Assembly (NCBI GenBank): GCA_036362985.1
Contig: JAYGXS010000009.1
Coordinates: 11,388,618-11,452,617 of the forward strand
Origin: Ligula intestinalis
Taxonomy: Eukaryota; Platyhelminthes; Cestoda; Diphyllobothriidea; Diphyllobothriidae
DNA length: 64,000 nt
Direction: 5' to 3'
This document shows, in pieces, positions 10,840 through 21,260 of the stretch (the first letter of the stretch is position 1; each line of letters opens with the position of its first letter). The translations under genes and the position numbers were made by a program. Below the pieces are notes generated by a model. That model was not told the origin of the DNA. It saw nothing but the letters and a program-made list of their open reading frames with translations, and did not search any database.

Positions 10840-11046
10840 GGCGTTCACCGGGAGAGGTTTATATGTGACCTGACGTTTCGAATAGTTATCTCGTATATCC
10901 ATCTTCAGAGAGTGAATACTCTGGCTCCTGCCGCACCTTTCGTCCGCGGGCTTAGTCGGCCAATCCAGTTCGAGCTGCTCTGCATAGGTTGCGTCTCTGA
11001 GTGGTAATGGTTTGCCTTGCAATAGTGGTTTCAGCCAGTTGGTCAT
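10840..11046 (-). mobile_element. PLE-D-like 3' end fragment
   Basis: On the minus strand the module reads CTGAAGA (10902-10908), T, a stem GGATA/TATTC, then GAAA (10876-10879) and CGTCAGG. This is the same design as 62103-62132. The open frame upstream on the same strand (11046 downward) may be the C-terminal coding part, but it is too short to assign. No AATAAA follows, so the copy is truncated after the stem. Confidence 0.45.
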
Positions 11047-11258
11047 GAATAATGCTTATCTTCAGCGTGCTTGGCAAACCCTTTATATGATACACTGCGT
11101 AAACGCATTTATCTAGATAGAGAGTTATTGAACATTCTGTCTAATGCGGCGGTTTGTCTGGTCATGGTACTAGAATAACCCAAAAATGTCAATTTATTTC
11201 CGAGAAGAATGAACGTCAGAAACAAAACTCAGATAGCAATATGCATAAGAGGAACCAG

Positions 11259-11803
11259 AAAGCTTTCTATATCAAGTTACCCGTTGAAATGGCGTCTTTA
11301 TAAGGTATTTTTGCGTCAAGTAGCTGTAAAGTTTATCTTTTTCAAAGATTAAATCCAGGCACAAATGGCCATATGTGACAAAATTTTGACTTCCCGGAGT
11401 ACTAGGAATGAAATTTCCGCTAAAATGAAAGGACGCACTTTCCTCTGTATAGTAGTGTAGTTCTATTAGTATAGTTCTTTAAGTTAAGCCCCATTCTCAG
11501 ATTTAATACTACTATCGAGTGCTTGATAAAGTAGGTAGCAGTCAGATATAAATATGCCAACGATCAATTAAAAAGCATTCTATATCAAGTTATCCATTTA
11601 CGTAGTGCTTTAGTAAGATATTTCGGCATCAAATAACTGCATAGTTTATATTTTTCAAAGATTAACTCAAGCTAAAAATGGAAATTTGTGACCGTATTTT
11701 GACTTCTCTAAGTGCTAGGGATGAACCTTCTGCTGGAAATGGAAAGACTCGCTTTTTGTACATAATAGTTTTAAATATATTTCTTGGCATTTAGGCCCCG
11801 GGT
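11259..11803 (+). repeat. Tandem pair, 313-bp period (R5)
   Basis: Two diverged units start AAAGC-TTCTATATCAAG at 11259 and 11572. They share TTTTTCAAAGATTAA and the TTTTGACTTC-GTACTAGG-ATGAA-like block, and end near 11500 and 11800. There is no coding capacity. The second unit runs directly into repeat R4, so this may be the variable 5' part of that element. Confidence 0.65.
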
Positions 11804-11834
11804 TATGATTGCAAGTGAACAACGGACTGATAGA

Positions 11835-12872
11835 AAATATGCAGCGATTTTGAGGAAAATGAGAATTTTCTACCCGTTCAGTTTCAAGCTTCCCTATTCG
11901 TTCATAGTGAACTGTAGGTCGAAAACGTTTAGACAGCGCTTGCTTATAGTTTGGGAGAGAACATCGACAGCGGTTAGAAGACGAGACCACTTATCATAAG
12001 TGCCTATGCACACATAAGAGTGTGGTCACGGATTCACGAGGGAGATCACACGGGTTTTTTGGCCCTTGTCCAAACAGATAAGGCCGTGAATTCCTGGAAA
12101 CAGTGCACTCACATTAAACATGCATCAACAAACCTATCAATTTGGACCCGAGATATTATTACCTCGAGTCCAAAGTTAAAAGCGCGCGTCCAGCCACGGC
12201 ACGATGATAAAATGTATGTAACTCCTATTAGCGCAGACTTCAGCTAATTGTAGTTACTGAAATTAATTGTCCCTGTACATATCCCGTAGTTGGACGCCGA
12301 GCTGGAGAGCCAGCCTCAACAATTAATTACTTAAATATTCAAGATTCCCAAAGAAGCCTTTCCCTTCTCAATAAAGACGTGTATATGTGCTTTCTTACGG
12401 TGGTGTTTTTGGCGGGGTAAAACAAATTGCGGCCTTGTAGGTTAATTGTTTAATTTAACTGCATAGCCGACAGTGATGTGTTTTCCCATATTTGTATAAA
12501 CCCCCAATTTGAGCAACGAAAAACAAACTGTTGGTTATGTTGGTTCTTCATCTTCTTCTATACTACCATACTACTTCTATACTACCACACGAAAAAGACA
12601 TGACGTCTTGGTCCGCAGTGCTTAATGTCATAGGAACTTATTCGGATATCAAGAAACATTGGATCTGACCGACGTTGACTAAGGTGTTTTCCTCAGTATA
12701 TGTTGATAACGCTGATCTGCATGGAGGAAAAGGTTCAACGGCGAGCCCAGACTTGAAGGTCCCATCGATACAGGCGGACAGATGACGCGAAAATGGAACG
12801 AGGTCATCACCTGGATCACATCAAGTCATCAGAAAAGCCAGCTAAAATTCAAACTGCCAACAGTTTTCAGCT
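11835..12872 (+). repeat. Long dispersed repeat R4, copy 1
   Basis: About 1 kb aligns with the reverse complement of 37252-38300. Shared pieces include TATTCGTTCATA, CAGATAA-CCGTGAATTCCTGG, CCAGCCACGGCACGATGA, AAAGACATGACGTCTTGG and TCAGAAAAGCCAGCTAAAAT. It contains no ORF with a domain. It stops at CTGCCAACAG (12863-12872), exactly where the other copy switches to repeat R3. It is probably a non-coding internal part of a larger mobile element. Confidence 0.7.
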
Positions 12873-13639
12873 CGAATTGAACACTACATGCTCAATCGTT
12901 CAACTCGCAGGGGACTCAGCTAACTCGTCCTTTCTGAGGTATTGCTTTTCGCTCTCCCGTTCCCTCTCCAATGCTCCTTCTCTAATTCTCCCTGCCCGAT
13001 CTCTCTCCCTCTGCCCGTGCAAAACCAGCTCTACTAGGCTCACCTCCGATCTGTTTTCCTTTTCAGTGCTGCCCCCATACAACCTCAGACGGTCGACGGC
13101 TAGAAAGTTCAGAAGAAGAAGAAGATGCGATCACTGGAACAAGGGTTTTATTTTCCTGACGTTTTGGATTCCCTTGGGAATCCTAAATCACGGGTTATTG
13201 TAGGAAGGTCGGATGTGTAGTGAAACTGAACTGCCCTTTGTTCTACTTAGTTAAATTTGCCTTGCATGAACTGAGAAAACTTTTCAATAAAACTTTGAAC
13301 AAGCGCGTGCTTTGATCCACAAGCGACCTTGTTCTTATTTACTAGTTCGTAACAGTTAGGATAGTCCTATCTCAGGTTCTTGGATAGACTATATTGTATC
13401 CTTACAGAGCCATGCGCAGATAATGGTGATACATGCACAGATTGCACGCTATTTATAGTTCACAGTGGTCATCCACATGCGTTCTATAATTGTCAGTTCC
13501 CGTAGCCACCGCTTGAGGCCTTAATTGGTGCGGTGTTGACTCATCAATTGCCACAGCTGGCTTGCCAGTGCCGGATGCGGGCTTGTTAATTGCAGCACAA
13601 TCATGCTCGCTGTCGTCAGAGTTGATGTTGCGTCCGGTG

Positions 13640-14204
13640 CTTCCCACGTGACCGATTCAGTTGTGCAGGAAATTTCTCAGTACACCGTATGGGAACGCCA
13701 AATCTTTGCGTTTTTTGATGGACTGGTGGCCTGAAAATCATAACCTGAGCAGCTCGCGGCTCACGCGGTTGTCACTACTTGCGAGGACGTCGGCCTCGTC
13801 AAACTTTAAAATATGGCCGGGCCCCGTCGAGTGAGCTGCAACCTGGAAGTTGGCGTCTTTTTTCCTCACCACTGCTGCATGCTCGGCCATTCACGTCCGG
13901 AGTAATCTCCCGGTTTCTCCGGCAAAGTTGCTTTGTCCACGACTGCACCAGATCCGGTAAACGACTCCAGCCGTTTAATGCCGCGGCAGTGGGTCTTTCG
14001 GTCACATGACCCGGCGCCTGATGGTTGCTTCTGGCCTGTGCGCAACTTCAACTCCAAGTGGGGTGAGTAGACGGCTGACCGCTTCCGATACATTCTTCAC
14101 GTACGGAAGAGCTCGCCAAACTTTTGGGACAGTTGAATGTGGCTTCTTCTCTCGTTTGCATATGCATTGGTTGTCAAAATTGCGTGGGTATTCATCCTCG
14201 CAAG
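13640..14204 (-). pseudogene. PLE-A' RT C-terminus plus GIY-YIG remnant
   Basis: Read on the minus strand from 14204, the frames give YPRNFDNQC, then PYVKNVSEAVSRLL, then a GRNRE/LCRRN-type region corresponding to the YVGETGR block of the intact family member at 33.4-34.3 kb. The order (RT thumb, linker, GIY-YIG) is that of Penelope-like elements. Frames shift several times and the endonuclease core is unreadable in one frame, so it is dead. Confidence 0.7.
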
Positions 14205-14499
14205 AGGTAACTACCACGTGAGCCGTGAGCTGATCGAGTCATGGTTCTCAGGCCCCCATTTGGCAACCATTTGGCGTTCTCTTACGATGTACTGAGACAT
14301 TTCCTGCACAACAGAATCGTCCACGTGGGAAGGACCGGACGCAACATCAACTCTGATGACAGCGAGCATAATTGTGCTGCAATTAAAAAGCCCGCATCCG
14401 ACGCTGGCAAGCCAGCTGTGGCAATTAATGAGCCTGTGGCGGTCCTGTAATTTTCCCCCTGTGTTGACACTTTTGGTCGCTGTCAATATATGCGCCTCA

Positions 14500-14690
14500 C
14501 TCGCGCTAGTGAGGCCGAATTCGCCGCAGCGCCCAGCGTGACTCATGCTCTCGTTGTCCGAACCACGCAGGCGTCGCGGTCGTGACAAGCATCAAGGTCG
14601 TCTTGATGTCTCGCTCTTGCCTAAGGTGAGTTAGGCACCTTCTGCTGATTGGCTGGCGGGCACCCCAGCATCCCGTAACCTCTGCGCGAA
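14500..14690 (-). repeat. Dispersed repeat R9, copy 1
   Basis: The reverse complement matches 23600-23765. Shared pieces are GCCAGCCAATCAGCAGAAGG, a CGACCTTGA block and GACTCACGCTGGGCGCT. It lies inside the plus arm of the PLE-A' pair, so it inserted later or arrived with a template switch. Confidence 0.65.
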
Positions 14691-15149
14691 GGCACAGACC
14701 AGATGCACGTCAACTGGCTGATTCACTGAGCGCGCCTTGTTTCTGCAGAGCCTTTTGTTAGCTCCTTTTTAGAGTACACTGTCCTACCAATTTGGTATTA
14801 CTGACTCTTGGGGAACCTTCTGTAGTCAACGATCTCTCCTTTTGACAAGCCATCACCTCACCAATTGAAACCTCAAGCGGTGGCTACAGGAACTGACAAT
14901 TATACTACGCATGGGGATGACCGCTACGAACTATAAATACCGTGCAACCTGTGCATGTAGCACCCTTATCTGCGCATGGCTCCGACCTTCCTACTTTTAC
15001 TTATGATTAAGGATTCCCTAAGGGAATCCGAAACGTCAGGAAAATAAAACCCTTGTTCCAGTGATCGCACCTTCTTCTTCTTCTTCTAAACTGCTTCCTG
15101 TTACTCGCATATTCTCCTCTATTGGCTACACATTGGCCAGTTGCTGGTG

Positions 15150-15640
15150 GTTTGGGAAAGAGTAAGGTCAACCGTCAGCGCACTTTTTACTCGCTTTAAT
15201 GAATTTGATGCGCTGAAACTATCGCGGTACGCTAAAAGCCGTGGCTTGGAGGGTTGCCAGCTGGCGGGCTAACTCGAACACCGCAGTAGGCACAGTGTGT
15301 TTTGTTGTTGTGAGTGGAGGTCTGCGGGCTTAGAGTCAGATGCGATGGCTCCTTCTTAATGTGGCCTTTATGGCACTCCCTGACGGGAGCCTATCTAGCG
15401 AGACACGGTGTTGCTACGCGTGTAGAGTGTTGGTCGCGCCATCCGTCAGCGCCCTGTCGCATCTATGGCCTGCTTGTCTCTGTCTTGACAACCGGATCCC
15501 GTGAGGGAATGATCAGAGAATGAAGTAGATTCTCCGCAAGTCTGCCTCACTGTTTATCTTGTGGAAGTCACCGCTTGCTTCAACTCCTTGAAGTTTGTAG
15601 TGGATATTGTCGTACTCAACGTTCGAACTGTCGTATAGTG
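15150..15640 (+). repeat. Dispersed repeat R6, copy 1
   Basis: This aligns in the same orientation with 46255-46760 and 47980-48420. Shared blocks are GCTAAAAGCCGTGGCTTGG, GCGGGCT-AGAGTCAGATG, TGGCTCC-TCTTAATGTGGCC and CTTGTGGAAGTCACCGC. It is GC-rich with no long frame kept among the copies, so it is probably a non-coding retroposed sequence. The source is not recognised. Confidence 0.7.
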
Positions 15641-15984
15641 ACTGAAGAGTTGACTTGGAGTCGAGCAGTGGTGGCTCCTTCTCACCCCGTGGTTTTGCAA
15701 ATCCTGCTACGTTTGAAGATAGCCAGATGGTTCTGTAGCGCGTGCGCTGAGGCGTTCTCGCAGGGCGGACTCAGCTACTATGCCCAACCCGCAACAGATA
15801 TCAGTATGAACGTCGTGTCCGCATTCTATCCCGCAGTATGATGGTCACTTGGTTCTGTCGCGGGCAGATGGATCCCTTTATATGGATTGCAGTTTCATCT
15901 GCGTAAGGTTTTCAGCGATGCCTCTCTCCCATCCTCTCTTCTCTCATGCACCTGGGATCGGCTGCATGATACAGTAAATATGAC

Positions 15985-16620
15985 CGGAGGTGGGATCAGG
16001 ATCTCTGGTATTTACAATAATAGCAGTAGTAGATATATAAATATGATTATTTCTACAAATGGTATCAGTAGTTGTTAAAGTAGTTGCAGCAACTGTATTA
16101 TTATTAGTAGTGTTGGTAGTAGAAGTGTTAGTACAATTAGTATTTGTTAGATTTCAAGTGTCGCCAAAATAAGTTTGGTGTGTAGATCGAGCTGGCAGTG
16201 AAATAAAAAACTACATAAGTCTTAGTGAAGTATATTGTGCTCTGGGTTAGTGGCATTGTACAAGCTTGCTCAGGTACCTGCTACGTTTTCTTCTGCTCCC
16301 ACTGCATAGGGTCTGTCACTTACCACAGCGACGTTTACTCAAATATGCCGCGGTTCCTGTCTAGCATACTTTCCATTGTTCTAGAGCAGAAAAGCTTTCC
16401 ATTAATGCCCTTTTTTATAGTACTTGATCTGAGTTGTTTTCCGTTTCTTCAGCCTCTACCGTTTCGGCATACGCGAATGGACTTATCGTGGGCGTTAGCA
16501 CCGCTGTGGGAATCCGTGATCTCTGATTCATCACGCCACGGCTGCAGACACGCTGACTGTCCGCACCCTGTTAATCTCTCGCTCCATGCCTGTTGCGAGC
16601 TAATAACACGCCCAGTCTTG
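15985..16620 (+). repeat. Dispersed repeat R3, diverged copy
   Basis: This is similar to 18227-18960 and to the reverse complement of 36540-37262. It contains the same TTTACAATAA-AGCAGTAGTA trinucleotide-like tract, a GATCGAGCTGGCAGTGAAAT block and the GAATGGACTTAT-GT-GGCGTTAGC block. A 176-residue frame at 16225-16755 crosses from R3 into R2 and is not kept in the other copies. Confidence 0.65.
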
Positions 16621-16621
16621 C

Positions 16622-17085
16622 CAGTGCAGCGACCCCTTATTCTTAGCCATGCTTTCCTCGGACGCTGCGGGGACAAGCCTTTCAAGGTCACTCTTTGTCT
16701 GGCTCACGAACTCCGGCTTACTCAAGGTCGGGACCTGTCTGGCCTCACTAGCTAATCACTTCTCAAGGCGAGACCAGTGCACAAGATGCGAGGGAGTTGT
16801 TTACGCTCAGTCACTCCCGGAACCGACGATCTAATGTTCGGTTGCAGACGTCCGGACCCGTTGATCTGCTTGCCGGACTGCGTCTCTGGACTCCGGCCCA
16901 TTCATGGATGGACTGCACTTTTCTGGGAGTCACTTGCATGTTACTTAAGTTCTACGTATGTTACATTACATTAAATTATCCATAAAAATCAGGCTTTCCA
17001 CGCCTTATCATATCCACTAGCTCATAACAGTTGGGATACGTTCGATCATCTATTATCTCGGCTTGCCACAACGTATCCCGCCTTG
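16622..17085 (+). repeat. Dispersed repeat R2, copy 1
   Basis: This is nearly identical to 17676-18090. More diverged copies are at 23990-24350 (+) and 29880-30300 (-). Landmarks are TTCTTAGCCATGCTTTCCT, GACGCTGCGGGGACAAGCC, GTCGGGACCTGTCTGGCCT, TCTGGGAGTCACTTGCATG and the ending GGATACGTTCGAT. No coding capacity is kept. It may be part of the same composite element as R3. Confidence 0.75.
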
Positions 17086-17260
17086 TTGTCCCCGACGTTA
17101 TATTAGCTCCACATTCGACATTGGCTACCCCGACGTTCACTCCACTTATCTCTACACTGTCGACACCGACGCCTCTCTATCTCATATTTGTAACCCGATT
17201 TTCTTCATCGCGCCTTCAATTCCGTTGACCTGCTAACAATTCCAACACTCACTTTCTCCT

Positions 17261-17452
17261 ACCAACGTTCCGACTTACTAGTATACGCTGACAGGATGTC
17301 CTTTCCTCATACCTACGTGCCAACTTACTGGTATATGGTGACGGAATTTTCAAGGACATTCTTTACTCCCACCAACGCGCCGACTTACTGGCTTTCGTTG
17401 GCAATATACACTCTCCTCCTATCAACTTGCCGACCTACTGGCATGCGTTGTC
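17261..17452 (+). repeat. Minisatellite, four units of 50-60 bp
   Basis: Units start at 17261, 17311, 17371 and 17421. Each contains a version of ACCAACG-GCCGACTTACTGG-TATGCGTTGAC followed by a pyrimidine-rich spacer. The surrounding 17085-17640 is CT-rich with nothing else recognisable, and a run of nine G bases lies near 17662. Confidence 0.7.
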
Positions 17453-17675
17453 GACATTACACGGTCAATGAACATTCTCTCAATATGTGGTAAACCTTTT
17501 TTGTTCACTTCTATATCCGCGACTTACCCATATTACTATTTATACTCCATTTCTACACTGATCCTATTTGGTACGGATTTTTGAGACAGTTTACAATTAA
17601 TAATCTACCCTTAAAATACCCACATTTTCCTTCCATTAAAATTTTTGAACTTCGTTCTCTTGGGGGGGGGAGTAT

Positions 17676-18090
17676 TGTAGCAACCCCTCATTCTTAGCCA
17701 TGCTTTCCTTGGACGCAGCGGGGACAAGCCTTTCAAGGTCACTCTTTGTCTGGCTCACGGACTCCGGCCCACTCAAGGTCGGGACCTGTCTGGCCTCACT
17801 AGCCAAACACTTCTCAAGGCGAGACCAGTGCACAAGATGCGGGGGAGTTGTTTACGCTCAGTCACTCACGGAACCGACGATCTACTGTTCGGTTGCAGAC
17901 GTCCGGACCCGGTGATCTACTTGCCGGGCTGCGCCTCTGGACTGCATTTGTCTGGGAGTCACTTGCATGTTACTTACATTCTACGCTTGTTCCACTTCAT
18001 TAAATTATCCATAACAATCTGGCCTTCCACGCATTATCATATCTACTAGCTCATAAAAGTTAGGATACGTTCGATTATCTATTATGTTAG
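17676..18090 (+). repeat. Dispersed repeat R2, copy 2
   Basis: This is close to copy 1 (16622-17085) with a short internal deletion near 17940, where the GGCCCATTCATGGATGG part is missing. The two lie in the same orientation about 1055 bp apart. The low divergence suggests a recent local duplication or two recent insertions. Confidence 0.75.
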
Positions 18091-18120
18091 CGGACCACAT
18101 CGTATCCCACACCAGTTCCA

Positions 18121-19094
18121 ACACCGTGGTGTTACCTTGCGCGGTCCAACCAATCAACTTGAAGGCAACATAAAACGAAGATATCAAAGCGGCGTCTGCC
18201 GCTAGACCTGAGTCTGAACCTAGGCCAACAGTTGTCAAAGCGAACCAAACAATACAGGTTCAATCTTTCAGCTCTTAAACACACGCACGCAAATAGAAGG
18301 CTGAAATGTGTTTAATATCATGATATCCTGGTGCAAGTTCTGGAGATATCGGTTTTCCACGCGTCTCTTTGATATTTACAATAACAGCAGTAGTAACAAT
18401 ATGAGTATGATTGTAACTATTGGTAGAACCAACAGTTTTAGCACCAGTACTGCTAGTATTATTACTAATGGTAATAGTAGCAGTAGTATTAAAAGTACTA
18501 TGTGTAAGTATCCTAGCGTTGTCAGAATAAGCGTAGTGTATGGATCGAGCTGGCAGTGAAATGAAAACTGCAGAAGACTAAGTAGAGTTTCTAGTATTTT
18601 AAGTGGCTTGCTTGGGTACCTGCTACATTTCCTTCTGCTCCCACTGCATGAGATCCTTCACTCATCGCAGCAATTTTTACGGGAACATTACACAGTTCCT
18701 TTCGTGCATACTTTTTCTTTTTTCTAGCGCAGAAAATCTTTGAATTGACGCCCTTGGTCATAGTACTTGATCCAAGTTGTTTTCCGTTATTCAGCTTCTA
18801 CTGTCTTGACATACGCGAATGGACTTATTGTTGGCGTTAGCGCCACTGTGAAAATCCGTGATCGCTGACGAATCACACCAAGGCTGCAGTCACGCTGACT
18901 GTCCGTACCTTATTACTCTCTCACTCAATGTCTGGAGCAACCTACTAACATGCCCAGCCTTGCCTGCCCTCACACCGCGGTGTTACCTCGCGCGGTCCAA
19001 CCAATCAACTTGAAGGCAACATAAAACAAAGATATCAAGGCGGTGTCTGCTGCTAGACATGAGTCTGAACCTAGGCCGCCTCGCGGCTAGACAT
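18121..19094 (+). mobile_element. TRIM-like element with 106-bp direct terminal repeats
   Basis: Direct repeats 18121-18226 and 18972-19077 match at 99 of 106 positions and flank 745 bp of non-coding R3 sequence. Each repeat starts ACACCG-GGTGTTACC (itself a short dyad) and ends CTGAACCTAGGCC. A short interior with no ORF recalls terminal-repeat retrotransposons in miniature. The repeats do not start TG or end CA, and no tRNA primer site is evident, so an LTR origin is uncertain. A minus-strand relative at 36390-37262 keeps the interior and one terminal repeat. Confidence 0.45.
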
Positions 19095-19144
19095 GCGCTC
19101 CGGCATTCAATACTTTTTCATAACTTTTCTTCTTTCCATCTGTG

Positions 19145-19250
19145 CAGAATACACTATTCCTACTGAACTGGCCTTCCCAAGACTTGTCTCCTCTCCTAAG
19201 GAACCGTGCCCTGAAGATCGCAGTCTTGAGGGTATAATCTTCTTAACCTT
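19145..19250 (+). repeat. Dispersed repeat R1 (3' part), plus copy
   Basis: Shares CTGGCCTTCCCAAGACTTGTC, CTCCTAAGGAACC and a CCTGAAGAT-GCAG block with 30845-30945, 54215-54340 and 55450-55560. It is the 3' part of the roughly 450-bp unit seen complete at 30510-30945. Confidence 0.6.
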
Positions 19251-19429
19251 ACCTTTTTCGTACACTCTTACATTATCACAAATTTGAATTTAAAGTATTT
19301 CGTATAAGTAGGAGTAGAAGAAAGATCAGAGTTTTAAAGGCGGTCTGGGCGCTGGCACTTATAGTGGTAACTGCTCTGCGGAATGGGTATGGAACCATTG
19401 CCTAGAGTAGATGGATTGTGAGTGGATGA

Positions 19430-19735
19430 GTTGTCCGGACCACATCACGACAGGATGTCGGTTATGGAATCATCCATCTCGCGGCCAAATAAGATGACAC
19501 AAGAAAAATTCAATTGTAGGCCAGGCAAGCTCGACGACGATTGAGCTCGGCCACACCAGAAGTTGAGAGTTCATCGCATGTCGTGGTTAACCAGTGATCG
19601 AGGGGACACGTTGGAAAGTCAACAGTTATTCCGTAGTAGGTGTGTAGGCTAATAAGATGTAAACCTACCGGCTGCGATGTTCCAGGCCCAGTTCCTTAGG
19701 AGAGAAGAGAAGGCTTGGGAAAGCCAGATTACCAT
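19430..19735 (-). repeat. Dispersed repeat R1L, minus copy
   Basis: This aligns with 32315-32590. Shared blocks are GCGGCCAAATAAGATGACA, GATTGAGCTCGGCCACA-CAGAAGTT, GAGTTCATC and GTTCCTTAGGAGA-AAGG-TTGGGAA. The last block is the R1 core reversed. Confidence 0.6.
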
Positions 19736-19740
19736 AAAGA

Positions 19741-19842
19741 GTATATATTATATCTATAATATATATTATATATATATATATTATATATATATTATATATA
19801 TATATATTATATATTTAAATTATATATATTATATATTATCAT
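19741..19842. repeat. AT-rich simple repeat (TATAT)
   Basis: About 100 bp of alternating TATA/ATTATAT. It marks the 3' break point of the transposase remnant on the minus strand. Confidence 0.9.
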
Positions 19843-19871
19843 AAAGAGTATTCCATATCATAGTTTTATAT

Positions 19872-20477
19872 TCAAATGGCAAATTTCCTAGCAGGCGCAT
19901 CGCATATCACAGCCTGCAGGCGTACGCGAGTAGTATACATGGCGTCCTGGCCTACAATTCCACTCTCTTGTAGGGAATCTAACTCACCTAAACCTAGCCT
20001 ACAGAATACTTGAACATCAGCAGGTTGACTGCCTTCATAATAAACGCCTACCGGAAAAACATCATTGATAAAGGGTCGCACTTCCCTTCCTTAAATAGGC
20101 CAAATACGCGTGTTTAAGTTATTAAAAAGTGGCAAGCCATCAATTTACAACTCCAGATCAATTTCGCCGGAAGCTGGATTGGTTTTATCACCTAGAACTT
20201 GGTGCGGTTGTCGTTGCAAACCTACGTGAACGTACTCACCACCACACATTGGTGCTACCTCTAAGTTGTACGGTGCCGCTAACAGCGGTCTTGAATGGGT
20301 TGGTAATTCACGTACGGCTAGCCGAATGATATCCAATAGTTCGCGCAAATGCGTGTGCGCTATGTCGTTTTGCAAGGCCCGTTCCCGTAGTGACTGAACT
20401 AACTGCTTCGGCATCGAGTGCGAACTATCTGCCCTCCTCATTTCCTCATCCTTGTCATCATCTGCTGTAAAAACCAA
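19872..20477 (-). pseudogene. CACTA/EnSpm-like transposase remnant
   Basis: Two minus-strand frames read in order. 20477-20145 encodes LRELLDIIRLAVRELPTHSR followed by a GGEYVHVGL motif. 20081-19872 encodes RPFINDVFPVGVYYEGSQP and, near its end, ICDAPARKF. These resemble animal TNP2-type transposases, where a helical LPKDARTLL-type N-terminal domain precedes the catalytic region with PF-GVY-G-KP and ICDAPAR. The frames are separated by stops at 20082-20144. A strong acceptor (GGTTTTTACAG, minus strand, near 20467) suggests the element or host copy was spliced. It breaks off at the AT satellite, losing the rest of the catalytic domain. Confidence 0.5.
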
Positions 20478-20964
20478 ATCAACGTCCGTTAAGGTGGACG
20501 ATGAATCCCAATGATTATCACTTAATCAGGAGGCCTTGTGCTCCCATATCGTGCATCATGCACCAAATTATCAGTTTCTTGTCTTCTCTTGATAGCGTCA
20601 TTCTCCTCCACCGTCCAACATTCCTTGTCCACATAAATATTAGTATGGCCTCTTCGTGTTCTCCCTGATTCCTCGTTTACTATTTTTTGAGCAAAAGCAG
20701 CACAGTGGGAGACATTATAGTCAATAAAAATATACAAATTATCCACTAACAGGCAATGCATCAGGCAGCTCTTGTGTAATAGGCATTAATTTTGGCGAAA
20801 TTTGGAGTAGCCTCATATCGAAGAAAAATTCCTTTGCTACTAAATGCGACCGAAACAAACTTTTTATTAATATGCATTGTGCTATAGAAGAACTCCAAAG
20901 TAAGTAAGGTAAGTTGAAAACATATCCCTTCGAGAACCGGAAACATTCGTCCGAAGTTTCTCAA
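20478..20964 (-). other. Possible upstream exons of the CACTA-like remnant
   Basis: Two further minus-strand frames (20761-20522 and 20964-20761) lie upstream of the transposase remnant and contain coding-like stretches such as NIYVDKECWTVEEND. They are in the right place and orientation for the N-terminal part of the same protein, but I cannot match them to a family with confidence. Confidence 0.25.
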
Positions 20965-21260
20965 AAGTAATTGAAGCCAATTTTATAGAATCACATTTAT
21001 TTCCAGAAGCAAGAAACGATTTCAGTTTTAAAAATTTCTTTTTGCCTCACTGCGCAATTCTTTCGCACAAAATACAGTTTGAAATGTTTTTGAGAGTATT
21101 TTAATTTGCTGCATTATGTGCCAGAAGGTCGTAAGCAAAGCTGGGGATTTCTATTTTTGAGGGTTTTTACGCAAAACCTAATTTTATGTAAGCCTAATCA
21201 TGTGGAAATATACTTGATGTAAACTAGAATTTCAGACAGAAAAGTAATAAATACGTTAAA

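Larger units (their letters stand above)
13112..15095. mobile_element. PLE-A' head-to-head inverted pair
   Basis: A minus-strand copy (13112-14204) meets a plus-strand copy (about 14215-15095) with their truncated 5' ends in the middle. The minus tail begins with a reversed CTTCTTC tract at 13112, CCAGTGATCG and an 18-bp palindrome stem at 13166-13183. The plus tail mirrors it: stem 15011-15029, GAAA 15030-15033, AATAAA 15043-15048, CTTCTTC tract 15070-15087. The plus copy is split by about 430 bp of foreign sequence (14432-14860) containing repeat R9. The coding parts are described separately. Confidence 0.75.

Noticed and set aside
12793..13203. 136-codon plus frame
   Set aside because: It runs from the end of repeat R4 into the reversed PLE-A' tail, so it is a chance frame over non-coding repeat ends.
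16225..16755. 176-codon plus frame
   Set aside because: It crosses from repeat R3 into repeat R2, and the other copies of both repeats do not keep the frame.
17261..17452. CRISPR-like array
   Set aside because: The four units are diverged along their whole length with no constant repeat and variable spacer. They are a minisatellite in a eukaryotic context.
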